Shown here: positions 1 through 8,860 of the stretch, piece by piece
Layout: each line of letters starts with the position of its first letter
Numbering within the stretch: position 1 is the first letter of the stretch
Source: Actinomycetota bacterium
GTDB taxonomy: Bacteria > Actinomycetota > Acidimicrobiia > Acidimicrobiales > JAJPHD01
Length of the DNA: 64,000 nucleotides
Assembly (NCBI GenBank): GCA_021325455.1
Contig: JAJPHD010000012.1
Location: forward strand, 26,784 to 90,783
Direction of reading: 5' to 3'
Translations under genes and position numbers: made by a program
The notes under the pieces: model-generated
What the model was told of the DNA's origin: nothing
The model's input: only the letters and a program-made list of their open reading frames with translations
The model's database searches: none

Positions 1-379
1 CCATCTCCACCCCGGCCCGCTTGCAGGCGTCGGCCAGCAGCCGCTCCGTCTCGGTCTGGGCCAGGCTGGTGAAGGGAGGGAGGAAGGAGGGGTCGGGCCG
101 GGGATAGGAGCGCGAGAACACCTCCCGCCCTCCCCAACAGGTGCGCTTGACCGCCCACACCAGGCCATGGCCGGCCACCTCCCAGCCGAGGCCGGTATGG
201 ATGGCCTCCAGGCGCTCCAGGGTCTCCCGGTGCACGTAGATGGCCCGACTGCCCACCCGGGGCCGGTCCTCGGGCCCGGCCTCCAGCACCGTGGCAGCCA
301 AGCCCTGGGAGCGAAGAGCCAGGGCCGCGGCCAGGCCCACCGGGCCGGCCCCCACGACCAGGACCTGGCGCTCTTCCAT
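1..379 (-). CDS. FAD-dependent monooxygenase/oxidoreductase (partial, runs off window start)
   Basis: Reverse translation starts MEERQVLVVGAGPVGLAAALALRSQGLAATVLEAG, a GxGxxG Rossmann FAD-binding motif; start overlaps the mtnA stop (TGATG). Confidence 0.8.
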   Translation of the reverse strand, partial: MEERQVLVVGAGPVGLAAALALRSQGLAATVLEAGPEDRPRVGSRAIYVHRETLERLEAIHTGLGWEVAGHGLVWAVKRTCWGGREVFSRSYPRPDPSFLPPFTSLAQTETERLLADACKRAGVEM

Positions 380-1386
380 CAGCCCACCGCTTCAGGCCGC
401 CCCACCAGGCGGGCCAGGGCCGGGCCCAGGGGCGGCTCCGCCACTCCGTCCTCGGTGACCAGTGCGGTCACCAGGGAGGCGGGGGTGACGTCGAAGGCGG
501 GGTTGTGCACCGGCACCCCCTCGGGTGCCAGGCGGTGCCCGCCCAGCATGGCCACCTCCTCCGGCGGCCGCTGCTCGACCGGTATGGACGAGCCCTCGGG
601 GCAGCCCAGGTCCACGGTGGAGGTGGGGGCCGCCACCAGGAAGGGAACCCCGTGGTGGCGGGCCAGCACGGCCAAGGGGTAGGTGCCGATTTTGTTGGCC
701 ACGTCCCCGTTGGCCGCCACCCGGTCGGCCCCGACCACCACGGCGTCGACCTGGCCGGCCGCCATGAGCGAACCGGCCGCCCCGTCCACCACCACCGTGG
801 CCGGTATGCCCAGGCGCTGCAGCTCCCAGGCCGTGATGCGGCTCCCCTGGAGAACCGGGCGGGTCTCCTTGACCCACACCGACGGGCGCCGACCGGCCTC
901 GTGGGCGGCCCGCACGATGCCCAGGGCGGTGCCGTAGCCGGCGCAGGCCAGCGAGCCGGCATGGCAGTGGGTCATGACCCGGGCCCCCTCCGGAAGCAGG
1001 GAGGCACCGGCCGCACCCAGGCGGCGGTTGCGCTCCACGTCCTCCTCGGCCAACCTCTCCGCCTCGGCCAGGGGGTCCGGGGCAGCCAGGGCCCTCTTCA
1101 CCCCCCAGGCCAGGTTGACGGCCGTGGGGCGGGTGGCCACCAGCCTCCTGGCCGCTTCCGACCGGTCCTCCCCTGTGGCGGCAGCCAACGCCACCCCGAG
1201 GGCGCCAGCCACCCCCAGAGCCGGCGCACCCCGCACGACCATGGCCCGGATGGCGGCACAGAGCTCGTCGACCGTCCCCACCTCGACGAAGGCGAGCTCG
1301 GCGGGGAGCCGGCGCTGGTCCACCAGCCGCACGGCCCCATCGGCCCAGGCCACGGTGGGGGGGAGGGGATCCTCGGATTCTGGCAC
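379..1386 (-). CDS. mtnA: S-methyl-5-thioribose-1-phosphate isomerase
   Basis: 335 aa; eIF2B-like/MtnA motifs (VVRGAPALGVAGALG, NLAWGVKRAL, MTHCHAGSLACAGYGTALGI, VWVKETRPVLQGSRITAWEL, VVVGADRVAANGDVANKIGTYPLAVLA). Confidence 0.93.
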   Translation of the reverse strand: MPESEDPLPPTVAWADGAVRLVDQRRLPAELAFVEVGTVDELCAAIRAMVVRGAPALGVAGALGVALAAATGEDRSEAARRLVATRPTAVNLAWGVKRALAAPDPLAEAERLAEEDVERNRRLGAAGASLLPEGARVMTHCHAGSLACAGYGTALGIVRAAHEAGRRPSVWVKETRPVLQGSRITAWELQRLGIPATVVVDGAAGSLMAAGQVDAVVVGADRVAANGDVANKIGTYPLAVLARHHGVPFLVAAPTSTVDLGCPEGSSIPVEQRPPEEVAMLGGHRLAPEGVPVHNPAFDVTPASLVTALVTEDGVAEPPLGPALARLVGRPEAVG

Positions 1387-1393
1387 CCTTCGT

Positions 1394-1414
1394 ACCCTAG
1401 GCGCCTCTTAACCT
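1394..1414. promoter_or_regulatory. Back-to-back leaderless -10 elements for divergent mtnA and pcm
   Basis: ACCCTA (= TAGGGT on -) 1394-1399, N7 to mtnA GTG; TAACCT 1409-1414, N6 to pcm GTG. Confidence 0.6.
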
Positions 1415-1420
1415 GGCCGG

Positions 1421-2683
1421 GTGGCCACGGGGGACGAGGGCGACCACTCCGCCCGCCTGCGGGCGGCCATGGTGGCGCGCCTCTTCGACAACGGGGTCCT
1501 CCACGACCCGGCCGTGGCCGAGGCCATGGCCTCGGTGCCGCGCCATCTGTTCGTGCCCGAGGTCAGCCCGGAGGAGGCCTATCGAGACCAGGCCATACCC
1601 ACCAAGGTCGTGGCGGGCGAGGCCGTCAGCTCCTCCTCCCAGCCCGCCATCATGGCCATCATGCTCGAGCAGCTGGATCCCCGGCCCGGTCAGCGCGTGC
1701 TCGAGATCGGCGCTGGCACCGGCTACAACGCCGCCCTGCTGGCGCGGCTGGTGGGCCCTAGCGGATCGGTGGTGACGGTGGACATCGACGAGGACCTGGT
1801 GGAGGGGGCCAGGGCCCACCTCGCCGCTGCCGGTCTGGCCGGGGCGCCGATCGAGGTGGTCTGTGCGGACGGGGCGTGGGGGTGGCCGCCCGGTGCGCCC
1901 TACGACCGCATCATCCTCACGGTGGGGGCCTCGGACCTGGCCCCGGCCTGGCTGGAGCAGCTCAGCCCCGGCGGCCGGCTCGTCCTTCCTCTGTCGGTGA
2001 GGGGGGTGCAGCAGTCGGTTTGCTTCGTCTGGGAGGGCGACCACCTGGTGAGCCTGTCCCTTCGTGACTGCGGGTTCATGCCCCTGCGGGGCGAGCTGGT
2101 CGGGCCGGAGCGACGCATACCGCTGCCGGGTCATCCCGGGGTGAGCCTGCTGGTGCCCGACGCCAGGGACCTTGACCCCGAGGCCCTGGCCCGGGCCCTG
2201 GCCGGACCCTTCGAGGACCGTTCCACCGGGATCGAGGCCGGAGGGGGGAGCCTGGCCAGCCTGGGGAGGTGGCTGGCCTTGCGGGACCCGGGCACGGCGC
2301 ACCTGGTGGTCCACGGGACGCCGGAGGAGCTGGCCGCCAGCCGGGTCCCCCCGCTGTTCGATTGGCCCGTGCCAGGTGGATGCCAGCGTCTGACGGTGTG
2401 CCTGCTGGGGCGGGCGTCCCTGGCCGCCCTCACCCGGGCCCCGGTCTCTGCGGCGCACCGTCGGCCCGCCCCGCTCACCGTGCGGGCCTGGGGGCCGGAG
2501 CCAGAGGCGGGGGAGTTGGCCCGTCGTCTCGAGGAGCATGCCGCCGCCTGGGACCGGAGCGGTCGCCTCACGACCGAGCACGTCCGCATGGCGGCCTATC
2601 CCCAGGGAGCCGAGGTCCCCGACGTCCCCGGGGCGGTGGTCGTGGACACCGGCCATGCCCGCCTGGTCGTGAAGGCGGCGTAG
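1421..2683 (+). CDS. pcm: Protein-L-isoaspartate O-methyltransferase family protein with C-terminal extension
   Basis: SAM motif VLEIGAGTGYNAALLARLVG, PRHLFVPE, DQAIPTKV; GTG start preceded by TAACCT-N6. Confidence 0.88.
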   Translation: MATGDEGDHSARLRAAMVARLFDNGVLHDPAVAEAMASVPRHLFVPEVSPEEAYRDQAIPTKVVAGEAVSSSSQPAIMAIMLEQLDPRPGQRVLEIGAGTGYNAALLARLVGPSGSVVTVDIDEDLVEGARAHLAAAGLAGAPIEVVCADGAWGWPPGAPYDRIILTVGASDLAPAWLEQLSPGGRLVLPLSVRGVQQSVCFVWEGDHLVSLSLRDCGFMPLRGELVGPERRIPLPGHPGVSLLVPDARDLDPEALARALAGPFEDRSTGIEAGGGSLASLGRWLALRDPGTAHLVVHGTPEELAASRVPPLFDWPVPGGCQRLTVCLLGRASLAALTRAPVSAAHRRPAPLTVRAWGPEPEAGELARRLEEHAAAWDRSGRLTTEHVRMAAYPQGAEVPDVPGAVVVDTGHARLVVKAA

Positions 2684-2751
2684 GTGGACGGGCCTCGTGA
2701 GCCGGGGCGGACGCCGTTTCGCCCCGTGCCCCGGTGTGCTAAGGCTGGCTC

Positions 2752-5067
2752 GTGACCGACACGGCCCTCGCCCCCGCCCCGGCCGACCTGGAGGCCCTGG
2801 AGTCCATCCAGCGCCGCGTCCTGTGGCTCTCCACGGCAATGGTGCACGTTGCCAACCATCGGCCGCCCGACGGCTCGGGGATCAAGGTGGGGGGCCACCA
2901 GGCCTCGAGCGCCTCCATGGTGAGCCTCATGACCGCCCTGTGGTTCTCCGCCCTGCGGGCCGAGGACCGTGTCTCGGTGAAGCCCCACGCCTCCCCGGTG
3001 CTGCACTCCATCAACTACCTGCTGGGCTGGCTGGACCGCCGCTATCTGCCCACCCTGCGGGCCTTCGGGGGCCTGCAGAGCTACCCCAGCCGGACCAAGG
3101 ACCCGGACCCGGTGGACTTCTCGACCGGCTCGGTCGGCATCGGCGCCACGGCGGCGGTCTGGGCCGCCCTGGCCCGCCGCTACGTGGGGACCCATTTCCC
3201 GCTCGCCGAAGGAGGACGGATGATCAGCTTGGTGGGCGACGCCGAGCTGGACGAGGGGGCGGTGTGGGAGGCGCTGGCCGAGCCGCTGGTGAGCATGCTC
3301 CCCGAGCTGGTCTGGGTGGTGGACCTCAACCGCCAGTCGCTGGACCGGGTGGTCCCCGGGGCCGCCGCCGGCGGGCGGGCGGGGATGCTCGCGGCGGCGG
3401 GCTGGCAGGTGATCACGGTCAAGTACGGCCGGTTCCTCGAGTCCCTGTTCTCCCTGGAGGGTGGCCCCGAGCTGCGCGACCGGCTCGACGGGATGGGCAA
3501 CGGCGAGTACCAGAGGCTGCTGCGGTGCTCGCCGTCGGAGCTGCGGGCCCGGCTGCCGGGCCCGTCGGGGCCGCTGAGGAGCCTGGTGGACCAGCTGGAC
3601 GACGCCTCCCTGCAGCGGGCATTGCGCGACCTCGGGGGGCATGACCTGGCCAAGCTGGCCTCGGCGTTCTCGGCAGTGTCGCAGGAGCAGCCCACCGTCA
3701 TCTTCGCCCACACCATCAAGGGCTGGTCCCTGCCCACCGAGGGGCACCCGGCCAACCATTCGGCCCTCCTCAGCGAGGACCAAATGAGGGAGCTGGCATC
3801 GTCCCTCGGGGCTTCCTGGGAGGATCCCTGGGCCGGCTTCCCGCCGGGTAGCCCCGAGGCGGCCCTCTGCGCCTCGGTGGCTGCCCGGCTTGCTCGGGAG
3901 CAGGTAGAGGGGGCTGCGCCCCCTGCGGTGCCTACGTCCCTGGGCCGCTCGCACGCCGGGAGGGTGTCCACCCAGCAGGCGCTGGGCCGCTTCTTCCTGG
4001 ACCTGCACCGGGCCGCTCCCGAGGTCGCCGCCAGGGTGGTGACGCTCAGCCCGGACGTGGCCTCCTCGACCAACCTCGGGGGATGGATCAACAAGGTGGG
4101 GGTGTGGTCGCCGACCGACCGCCCCGACTGGTTCGAGGGCGACCGGGAGGCTCTGGTCCACTGGGTGGAGCGGGGGGCGGGCCAGCACATCGAGCTAGGC
4201 ATCGCCGAGACCAACCTCGTGGGTCTCCTGGGCGAGCTGGGCGCCACGTGGAGCCGCCTGGGCCAGCCCCTGTTTCCCGTGGGCACCCTCTACGACCCCT
4301 TTGTGGGGAGGGCGCTGGAGCCGTGGTCATTCGGGATGTACGCCGGAGGCCAGTCGATCCTGGTCGGCACTCCCTCGGGCGTGACGCTGGCCCCCGAGGG
4401 GGGCGCCCACCAGTCGGTGGTCACCCCCTCCATCGGCCTGGAGCAGCCCGGGTGCGTGGCCTTCGAGCCCGCCTTCGGCAAGGACCTGGAGTGGGTCCTG
4501 CTTTCCTGCCTGTCCCGGCTGGGGCGGCCCGGGGGCACCTCGGCCTACCTCCGCCTCTCCACGCGCCCCATCGACCAGTCCCTGGCCCGGCTGCCTCCCG
4601 AAGGGAGCCCGGAGCGGGGGCGGCGGCGGGACCTGGTGCTGGCGGGGGGATACCGACTGGTGCCGGGCGACTCGCCTCCTCCCGTGGTGCTGGTGGGGAT
4701 GGGGGCGGTCATGCCCGAGGTGCTGGCGGCGTGCAGCTCGCTCTCGTCGTTGCTGGGGCGGTCGCCGGCGGTGGTGTGCGTGACCTCCGCCGACCTCCTG
4801 TGGCGGGCGGCCCAGGCCCGCCGGGGCCTGGGCGAGGGGGAGTGGTGGGTGCTCGACTCCCTCTTCGAGCCGGGTGTGCCCATGGTGACGGTCATGGACG
4901 GCCATCCCCACACCCTGGCCTTCCTGGGGGCGGTGGCGGGCTCCCCGATCACCTGCTTGGGGGTGAGCGGCTTCGGGCAGTCCGGGGCGTTGGCCGACGT
5001 CTACCGCTACCACGGCATCGATACCGACACCATCGTGGGAGCGGCGCTGGACCTGGTCGAGGGCTGA
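2752..5067 (+). CDS. Transketolase / pyruvate dehydrogenase E1-like protein
   Basis: 771 aa; thiamine-diphosphate enzyme architecture (HASPVLHSINYLLG, SVGIGATAAVWAALA, GDAELDEGAVWEAL, IFAHTIKGWSLP, HIELGIAETNLVGLLGELG). Confidence 0.85.
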   Translation: MTDTALAPAPADLEALESIQRRVLWLSTAMVHVANHRPPDGSGIKVGGHQASSASMVSLMTALWFSALRAEDRVSVKPHASPVLHSINYLLGWLDRRYLPTLRAFGGLQSYPSRTKDPDPVDFSTGSVGIGATAAVWAALARRYVGTHFPLAEGGRMISLVGDAELDEGAVWEALAEPLVSMLPELVWVVDLNRQSLDRVVPGAAAGGRAGMLAAAGWQVITVKYGRFLESLFSLEGGPELRDRLDGMGNGEYQRLLRCSPSELRARLPGPSGPLRSLVDQLDDASLQRALRDLGGHDLAKLASAFSAVSQEQPTVIFAHTIKGWSLPTEGHPANHSALLSEDQMRELASSLGASWEDPWAGFPPGSPEAALCASVAARLAREQVEGAAPPAVPTSLGRSHAGRVSTQQALGRFFLDLHRAAPEVAARVVTLSPDVASSTNLGGWINKVGVWSPTDRPDWFEGDREALVHWVERGAGQHIELGIAETNLVGLLGELGATWSRLGQPLFPVGTLYDPFVGRALEPWSFGMYAGGQSILVGTPSGVTLAPEGGAHQSVVTPSIGLEQPGCVAFEPAFGKDLEWVLLSCLSRLGRPGGTSAYLRLSTRPIDQSLARLPPEGSPERGRRRDLVLAGGYRLVPGDSPPPVVLVGMGAVMPEVLAACSSLSSLLGRSPAVVCVTSADLLWRAAQARRGLGEGEWWVLDSLFEPGVPMVTVMDGHPHTLAFLGAVAGSPITCLGVSGFGQSGALADVYRYHGIDTDTIVGAALDLVEG

Positions 5068-5098
5068 GGCCGGCCCCCAGCAGGCGGAAGCGGTCAAC

Positions 5099-5156
5099 CG
5101 CTAGCGGGATGGTGGGCCGCTAGCAGGGTCGGTGGGCGCTAGTAGGGTCGGTGGGC
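5099..5156 (+). repeat. 19-bp tandem repeat (3 copies) covering the hisS promoter
   Basis: Units CGCTAGCGGGATGGTGGGC / CGCTAGCAGGGTCGGTGGG / CGCTAGTAGGGTCGGTGGG start at 5099, 5118 and 5137. Confidence 0.9.
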
Positions 5157-6416
5157 GTGTCCCCCTCGTTCCAGGCTCCAGCGGGAACCCGCGACGTGCT
5201 GCCGCCCGAGTCGGCCCGCTGGGAGGCACTGGTGGACTGCTTCGCCCGGGTGGCCGGCCAGGCCGGGTACGGGTTGGTGCTCACCCCCCTCTTCGAGGAG
5301 GTAGAGGTGTTCGCCAGGGGGGTGGGGGAGTCCACGGACGTCGTGTCGAGGGAGATGTACGAGTTCGAGGACCGGGGCGGGAGGCGCATGGCCCTGCGCC
5401 CGGAGTTCACGGCCTCCGTGGTGCGGGCCTTCATCCAGTACCGGCCCACCACCCCGTGGAAGGTCTGGTACTGGGGGCCGGCCTTCCGTTACGAGCGGCC
5501 CCAGGCCGGCCGCTACCGCCAGTTCCACCAGGTGGGCGTGGAGGGGCTCGGGAGCGATGAGCCTCACCTGGACGTCGAGGTGGTGGCCCTGGCCTGGCGC
5601 TTCTACCGGGCCCTGGGACTCACCAGGCTGCGCCTGGACTTGAACAGCCTGGGTGACGGGGTGTGCCGACCGGCCTACCGCTCGGCCCTGGTCGACTTCC
5701 TGGGCTCTCGCTCGGCCGAGCTGTGTTCGGAGCACCGGGACCGGTGGCAGCTCAACCCCCTGAGGGTCCTCGACTGCAAGAAGGAGGAGTGCCGGGCCGT
5801 TGCAGCCGGCGCTCCCCACCAGCTCGACTACTTGTGCCAGCCTTGCTCCGACCACTGGGGCGCGGTCCTGGAGGGGCTACAGGCCATCAAGATCCCCTAC
5901 GTGGTCCAGCCCAGGCTGGTGCGGGGGCTGGACTACTACACCAGGACGACCTTCGAGGTGGCCGCCGAGGCGCTCGGGACGGCTCAGGACGCCGTCGGGG
6001 GCGGAGGGCGCTACGACGGCCTGGTCGAGGCGCTCGGAGGGCCGCCGACCCCGGCCATCGGCTTCAGCCTGGGCATCGAGCGGATCCTCCTCGCCTGTGA
6101 CGCCGAGGGGGTGTTCGCCTCGGCCGGGAGCGAGTTGGCCGCCTTCGTGGTGGACGTCACAGGCGGGGCGGCGGCCTTGGCGATCACTGAGGAGCTGAGG
6201 GAGGCGGGAATCAGCGCTGATCGGGCTTTCGGGAGGCGGTCCCTGCGGGCCCAGCTCCGGACTGCCGACCGATCGGGGGCTGCCGTCGCCCTGATCGTCG
6301 GGCCGGAGGAGGCTGCGGCGGGGACCGTTCAGCTGAGGTGGTTGCGCTCGGACCGAGGTCAGGAGGAGATCGACCGGGCCAAGGTGGTCTCGCGGCTCAG
6401 GGAGGAGCTGGGATGA
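5157..6416 (+). CDS. hisS: Histidyl-tRNA synthetase
   Basis: Class II aaRS; PAGTRDVLPPES, LRPEFTASVVRAFIQYRP, YWGPAFRYERPQAGRYRQFHQVGVE, GLDYYTRTTFEV. Start set at GTG 5157 because of TAGGGT-N8; GTG 5151 is an alternative. Confidence 0.95.
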   Translation: MSPSFQAPAGTRDVLPPESARWEALVDCFARVAGQAGYGLVLTPLFEEVEVFARGVGESTDVVSREMYEFEDRGGRRMALRPEFTASVVRAFIQYRPTTPWKVWYWGPAFRYERPQAGRYRQFHQVGVEGLGSDEPHLDVEVVALAWRFYRALGLTRLRLDLNSLGDGVCRPAYRSALVDFLGSRSAELCSEHRDRWQLNPLRVLDCKKEECRAVAAGAPHQLDYLCQPCSDHWGAVLEGLQAIKIPYVVQPRLVRGLDYYTRTTFEVAAEALGTAQDAVGGGGRYDGLVEALGGPPTPAIGFSLGIERILLACDAEGVFASAGSELAAFVVDVTGGAAALAITEELREAGISADRAFGRRSLRAQLRTADRSGAAVALIVGPEEAAAGTVQLRWLRSDRGQEEIDRAKVVSRLREELG

Positions 6417-8245
6417 GCACGCCTGAGAGGCCGGTGGCGGCCGGCTCTGGCGCGGGCGGTTCGGCCGTGGGGGCCGGCGGTTGGGCCGTGGGGGCCGGCG
6501 GTTTCTCCTGGCCGGAGCCCGCCGGGATGCGTGACGCCTGGTGCGGCCAGCTCCGGGCCGCCGACGCTGGCCGGCGGGTGCGCCTTTGCGGGTGGGTCGC
6601 TCGCCGGCGCCAGCACGGCGAGCACCTGGCGTTCGTGGACCTGCGGGACCGCACCGGGACCGTGCAATGCGTGGTGGACGGGGCCCACGATCTCCGCTCC
6701 GAGTACGTGCTGGCCGTGACCGGTACGGTGAGGGCCCGCCCTGAGGGAACGGCCAACCCCAACCTGCCGACAGGGGAGGTGGAGGTCGGCGACTGCTCGG
6801 TCGAGATCCTGGCTCAGGCTGAGCCGCCCCCCTTCCCCGTCACCGACCGGGTGGAGGCCGACGAGGCGGTCCGGCTGCGCTACCGGTACGTCGACCTGCG
6901 CCGAGAGCGGATGCAGGCCAATCTGGCCCTGCGCGCCAGGGTCAATGCCGCCATACGGCGGGCCATGGAGCGCCAGGGCTTCATCGAGGTGGAGACCCCT
7001 CTCCTTTGGACCCCGACCCCCGAGGGTGCCAGGGAATTCGCTGTCCCCTCGCGAATGCAGCCAGGCTCGTTCTACGTCCTGCCCCAGAGCCCACAGATAG
7101 CCAAGCAGCTGCTCATGGTGTCAGGGGTGGACCGCTACTACCAGATCGCCCGCTGCCTGCGGGACGAGGACCTGCGTGCCGACCGCCAGTTCGAGTTCAC
7201 CCAGCTGGATGCCGAGGCTTCCTTCGTCACCCAGGAGGATGTGCACCGGTTCATCTCAGAGGCAGTGCTGGACGCAGCCGAGGCCGCTACGGGCGTGCGG
7301 CCTCCCCCCATAGAGAAGATGACCTGGGCGGATGCCCTGGACCGCTACGGCACCGACAAGCCCGACCTGCGCTTCGGCATGGAGCTGGTGGACCTGACCA
7401 AGCAGCTGGCCGCCAGCGAGTTCCGGGCCTTCCGGGCCCCGGCCGTCAAGGCCATACGGGTGCCGGGGGGAGGCCAGCTCGGGCGGTCGCGTCTGGATTC
7501 CCTGGTGGAGAGGGCCAAGGCCCTGGGAGCTCCCGGTCTGGTGTGGATGCGGGTCGCGGAGGGAGGGGACCTGGACGGACCGGGAGCGGTGCTGCGCCAC
7601 ATCGGCGCCGGCGAGCGGGCCGCGGTCGTAGCCGCCACCGGAGGCGAGCCTGGCGACCTCCTCCTCCTGGTGGCAGGCGAGCACCGCACCACCTGCACCG
7701 TCCTCGGCCAGCTACGGGTGGACCTGGGCCGGCCTCCGGTCTGGGAAGGGCCACACCGCTACGTCTGGGTGGTCGACTTCCCCCTCTTCGAGGGCATCGA
7801 TGACGAAGGCAGGCCGGTGGCGGCCCACCATCCCTTCACCATGCCTCACCCCGACGACCTGGACCTGCTGGAGTCAGACCCGTTGGCGGTGCGCTCACAG
7901 TCCTACGACCTGGTGCTGAACGGATGGGAGCTGGGGTCAGGGAGCATCCGGATCCACCGGGCCGACATCCAGTCCAGGGTGTTCTCGGCCCTCGGGATCA
8001 GCGCCGAGCAGGCGGAGAGCCGCTTCGGCTTTCTCCTCGGCGCCTTCCGGTACGGGGCTCCCCCCCATGGCGGCTTCGCCTTCGGGATAGACCGGCTGGT
8101 TGCCCTCCTGGCCGGCGAGGAGAACATCCGGGAGGTCATCGCCTTCCCGAAGACCCAGTCCGGGGCCGACCTCATGACCGGGGCGCCCAAGGCTCTCGAC
8201 GCCCGGTCGCTGGCGGAGCTGGGGCTGGCGATTCGCCGGCAGTAA
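6413..8245 (+). CDS. aspS: Aspartyl-tRNA synthetase
   Basis: Class IIb aaRS; LCGWVARRRQHGEHLAFVDLRDRTG, RYRYVDLRRERMQANL, FIEVETPLLWTPTPEGAREFAVPSR, FGFLLGAFRYGAPPHGGFAFGIDRLVALLAG. ATG at 6413 overlaps the hisS stop; ATG 6528 is an alternative start. Confidence 0.95.
   Translation: MSTPERPVAAGSGAGGSAVGAGGWAVGAGGFSWPEPAGMRDAWCGQLRAADAGRRVRLCGWVARRRQHGEHLAFVDLRDRTGTVQCVVDGAHDLRSEYVLAVTGTVRARPEGTANPNLPTGEVEVGDCSVEILAQAEPPPFPVTDRVEADEAVRLRYRYVDLRRERMQANLALRARVNAAIRRAMERQGFIEVETPLLWTPTPEGAREFAVPSRMQPGSFYVLPQSPQIAKQLLMVSGVDRYYQIARCLRDEDLRADRQFEFTQLDAEASFVTQEDVHRFISEAVLDAAEAATGVRPPPIEKMTWADALDRYGTDKPDLRFGMELVDLTKQLAASEFRAFRAPAVKAIRVPGGGQLGRSRLDSLVERAKALGAPGLVWMRVAEGGDLDGPGAVLRHIGAGERAAVVAATGGEPGDLLLLVAGEHRTTCTVLGQLRVDLGRPPVWEGPHRYVWVVDFPLFEGIDDEGRPVAAHHPFTMPHPDDLDLLESDPLAVRSQSYDLVLNGWELGSGSIRIHRADIQSRVFSALGISAEQAESRFGFLLGAFRYGAPPHGGFAFGIDRLVALLAGEENIREVIAFPKTQSGADLMTGAPKALDARSLAELGLAIRRQ
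6455..6502 (+). repeat. 21-bp in-frame tandem repeat in aspS 5' end
   Basis: GGCGGTTSGGCCGTGGGGGCC starts at 6455, 6476 and 6497; encodes AVGAGGWAVGAGGF. Confidence 0.8.
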
Positions 8246-8419
8246 GGGGCGGGGCCGCCCCGCGTGGCGCTCCGGGGGCTCAGGGGGACTCCCGGGGTTT
8301 GGGGCCGGTCGTGGCGTTCCCTTGGGGGTCGGTCCGGCGTTCCCTTGGGGGGGGGCTCCGGTGTTCTTTCAGAGAGGCTCAGGCGTTCCAGTCAGGGGCC
8401 GCTTCCTGAGGGCCGCTCA

Positions 8420-8501
8420 GGGGTTGTTTCCCCCGGGGGGGTGCTCAGGGGTTGTTTCCCGAGGGGGCCGCCCTGGGGTTGTTTCCCGAGGGGGCCGCCC
8501 T
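8420..8501 (+). repeat. 27-28 bp tandem repeat, 3 copies
   Basis: GGGGTTGTTTCCCGAGGGGGCCGCCCT at 8448 and 8475 with a diverged copy at 8420. Confidence 0.85.
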
Positions 8502-8526
8502 CGCCCTCCTTCCAGGGCGAGCAGCC

Positions 8527-8575
8527 GTAGTTGGTACGGTCACGGTGAAAAATCGCACGTCACGGTACCAACTAC
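8527..8575. repeat. Palindromic element with nested direct repeat
   Basis: Perfect 11-bp arms GTAGTTGGTAC (8527-8537) / GTACCAACTAC (8565-8575); nested direct repeat GTCACGGT at 8539 and 8559; AT-rich centre GAAAAATCG. Confidence 0.85.
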
Positions 8576-8592
8576 AGAGGCACGGGCTCGAG

Positions 8593-8775
8593 GCGGAGCC
8601 GATGCGGGATGGGCGCGGCAGTGTCCGAGGTGCGTGAGGGCGGAGCCGATGCGGGATGGGCGCGGCAGTGTCCGAGGTGCGTGAGGGCGGAGCCGATGCG
8701 GGATGGCCGCGGCAGTGTCCGAGGTGCGTGAGGGCGGAGCCGATGCGGGATGGGCGCGGCAGTGTCCGAGGTGCG
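8593..8775 (+). repeat. 47-bp tandem repeat, ~3.9 copies (VNTR-like)
   Basis: Unit GCGGAGCCGATGCGGGATGGGCGCGGCAGTGTCCGAGGTGCGTGAGG starts at 8593, 8640, 8687 and 8734; near-identical (one G>C in copy 3). Confidence 0.95.
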
Positions 8776-8860
8776 GGACCCGCCGGCCAACCCCTCGCCC
8801 CAGTCCGCCGCCCTCCACATAGTCAGCCGGCCCCAACACCCTCCCCCCAGTCCGCCGGGC

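Noticed and set aside
2596-4188. Very long antisense ORF (530 aa) opposite the transketolase gene, and many similar shadow ORFs (e.g. 505-1761, 15397-16335, 19691-20902, 31624-32964, 34483-36282, 44717-46393, 47880-49826)
   Set aside because: High-GC codon-position effect; translations are Gly/Arg/Pro/His-rich without domain motifs, while the opposite strand carries clear conserved enzymes.
8593-8775. CRISPR array
   Set aside because: Repeats are directly abutting with no unique spacers and no cas genes nearby; it is a VNTR-like array.
8540-8839. ORFs with repeating RPHAPRTLPRPSRIGSALTHLGHCRAHPASAPP peptides
   Set aside because: Generated by the 47-bp tandem repeat, whose period is not divisible by 3; non-coding array.
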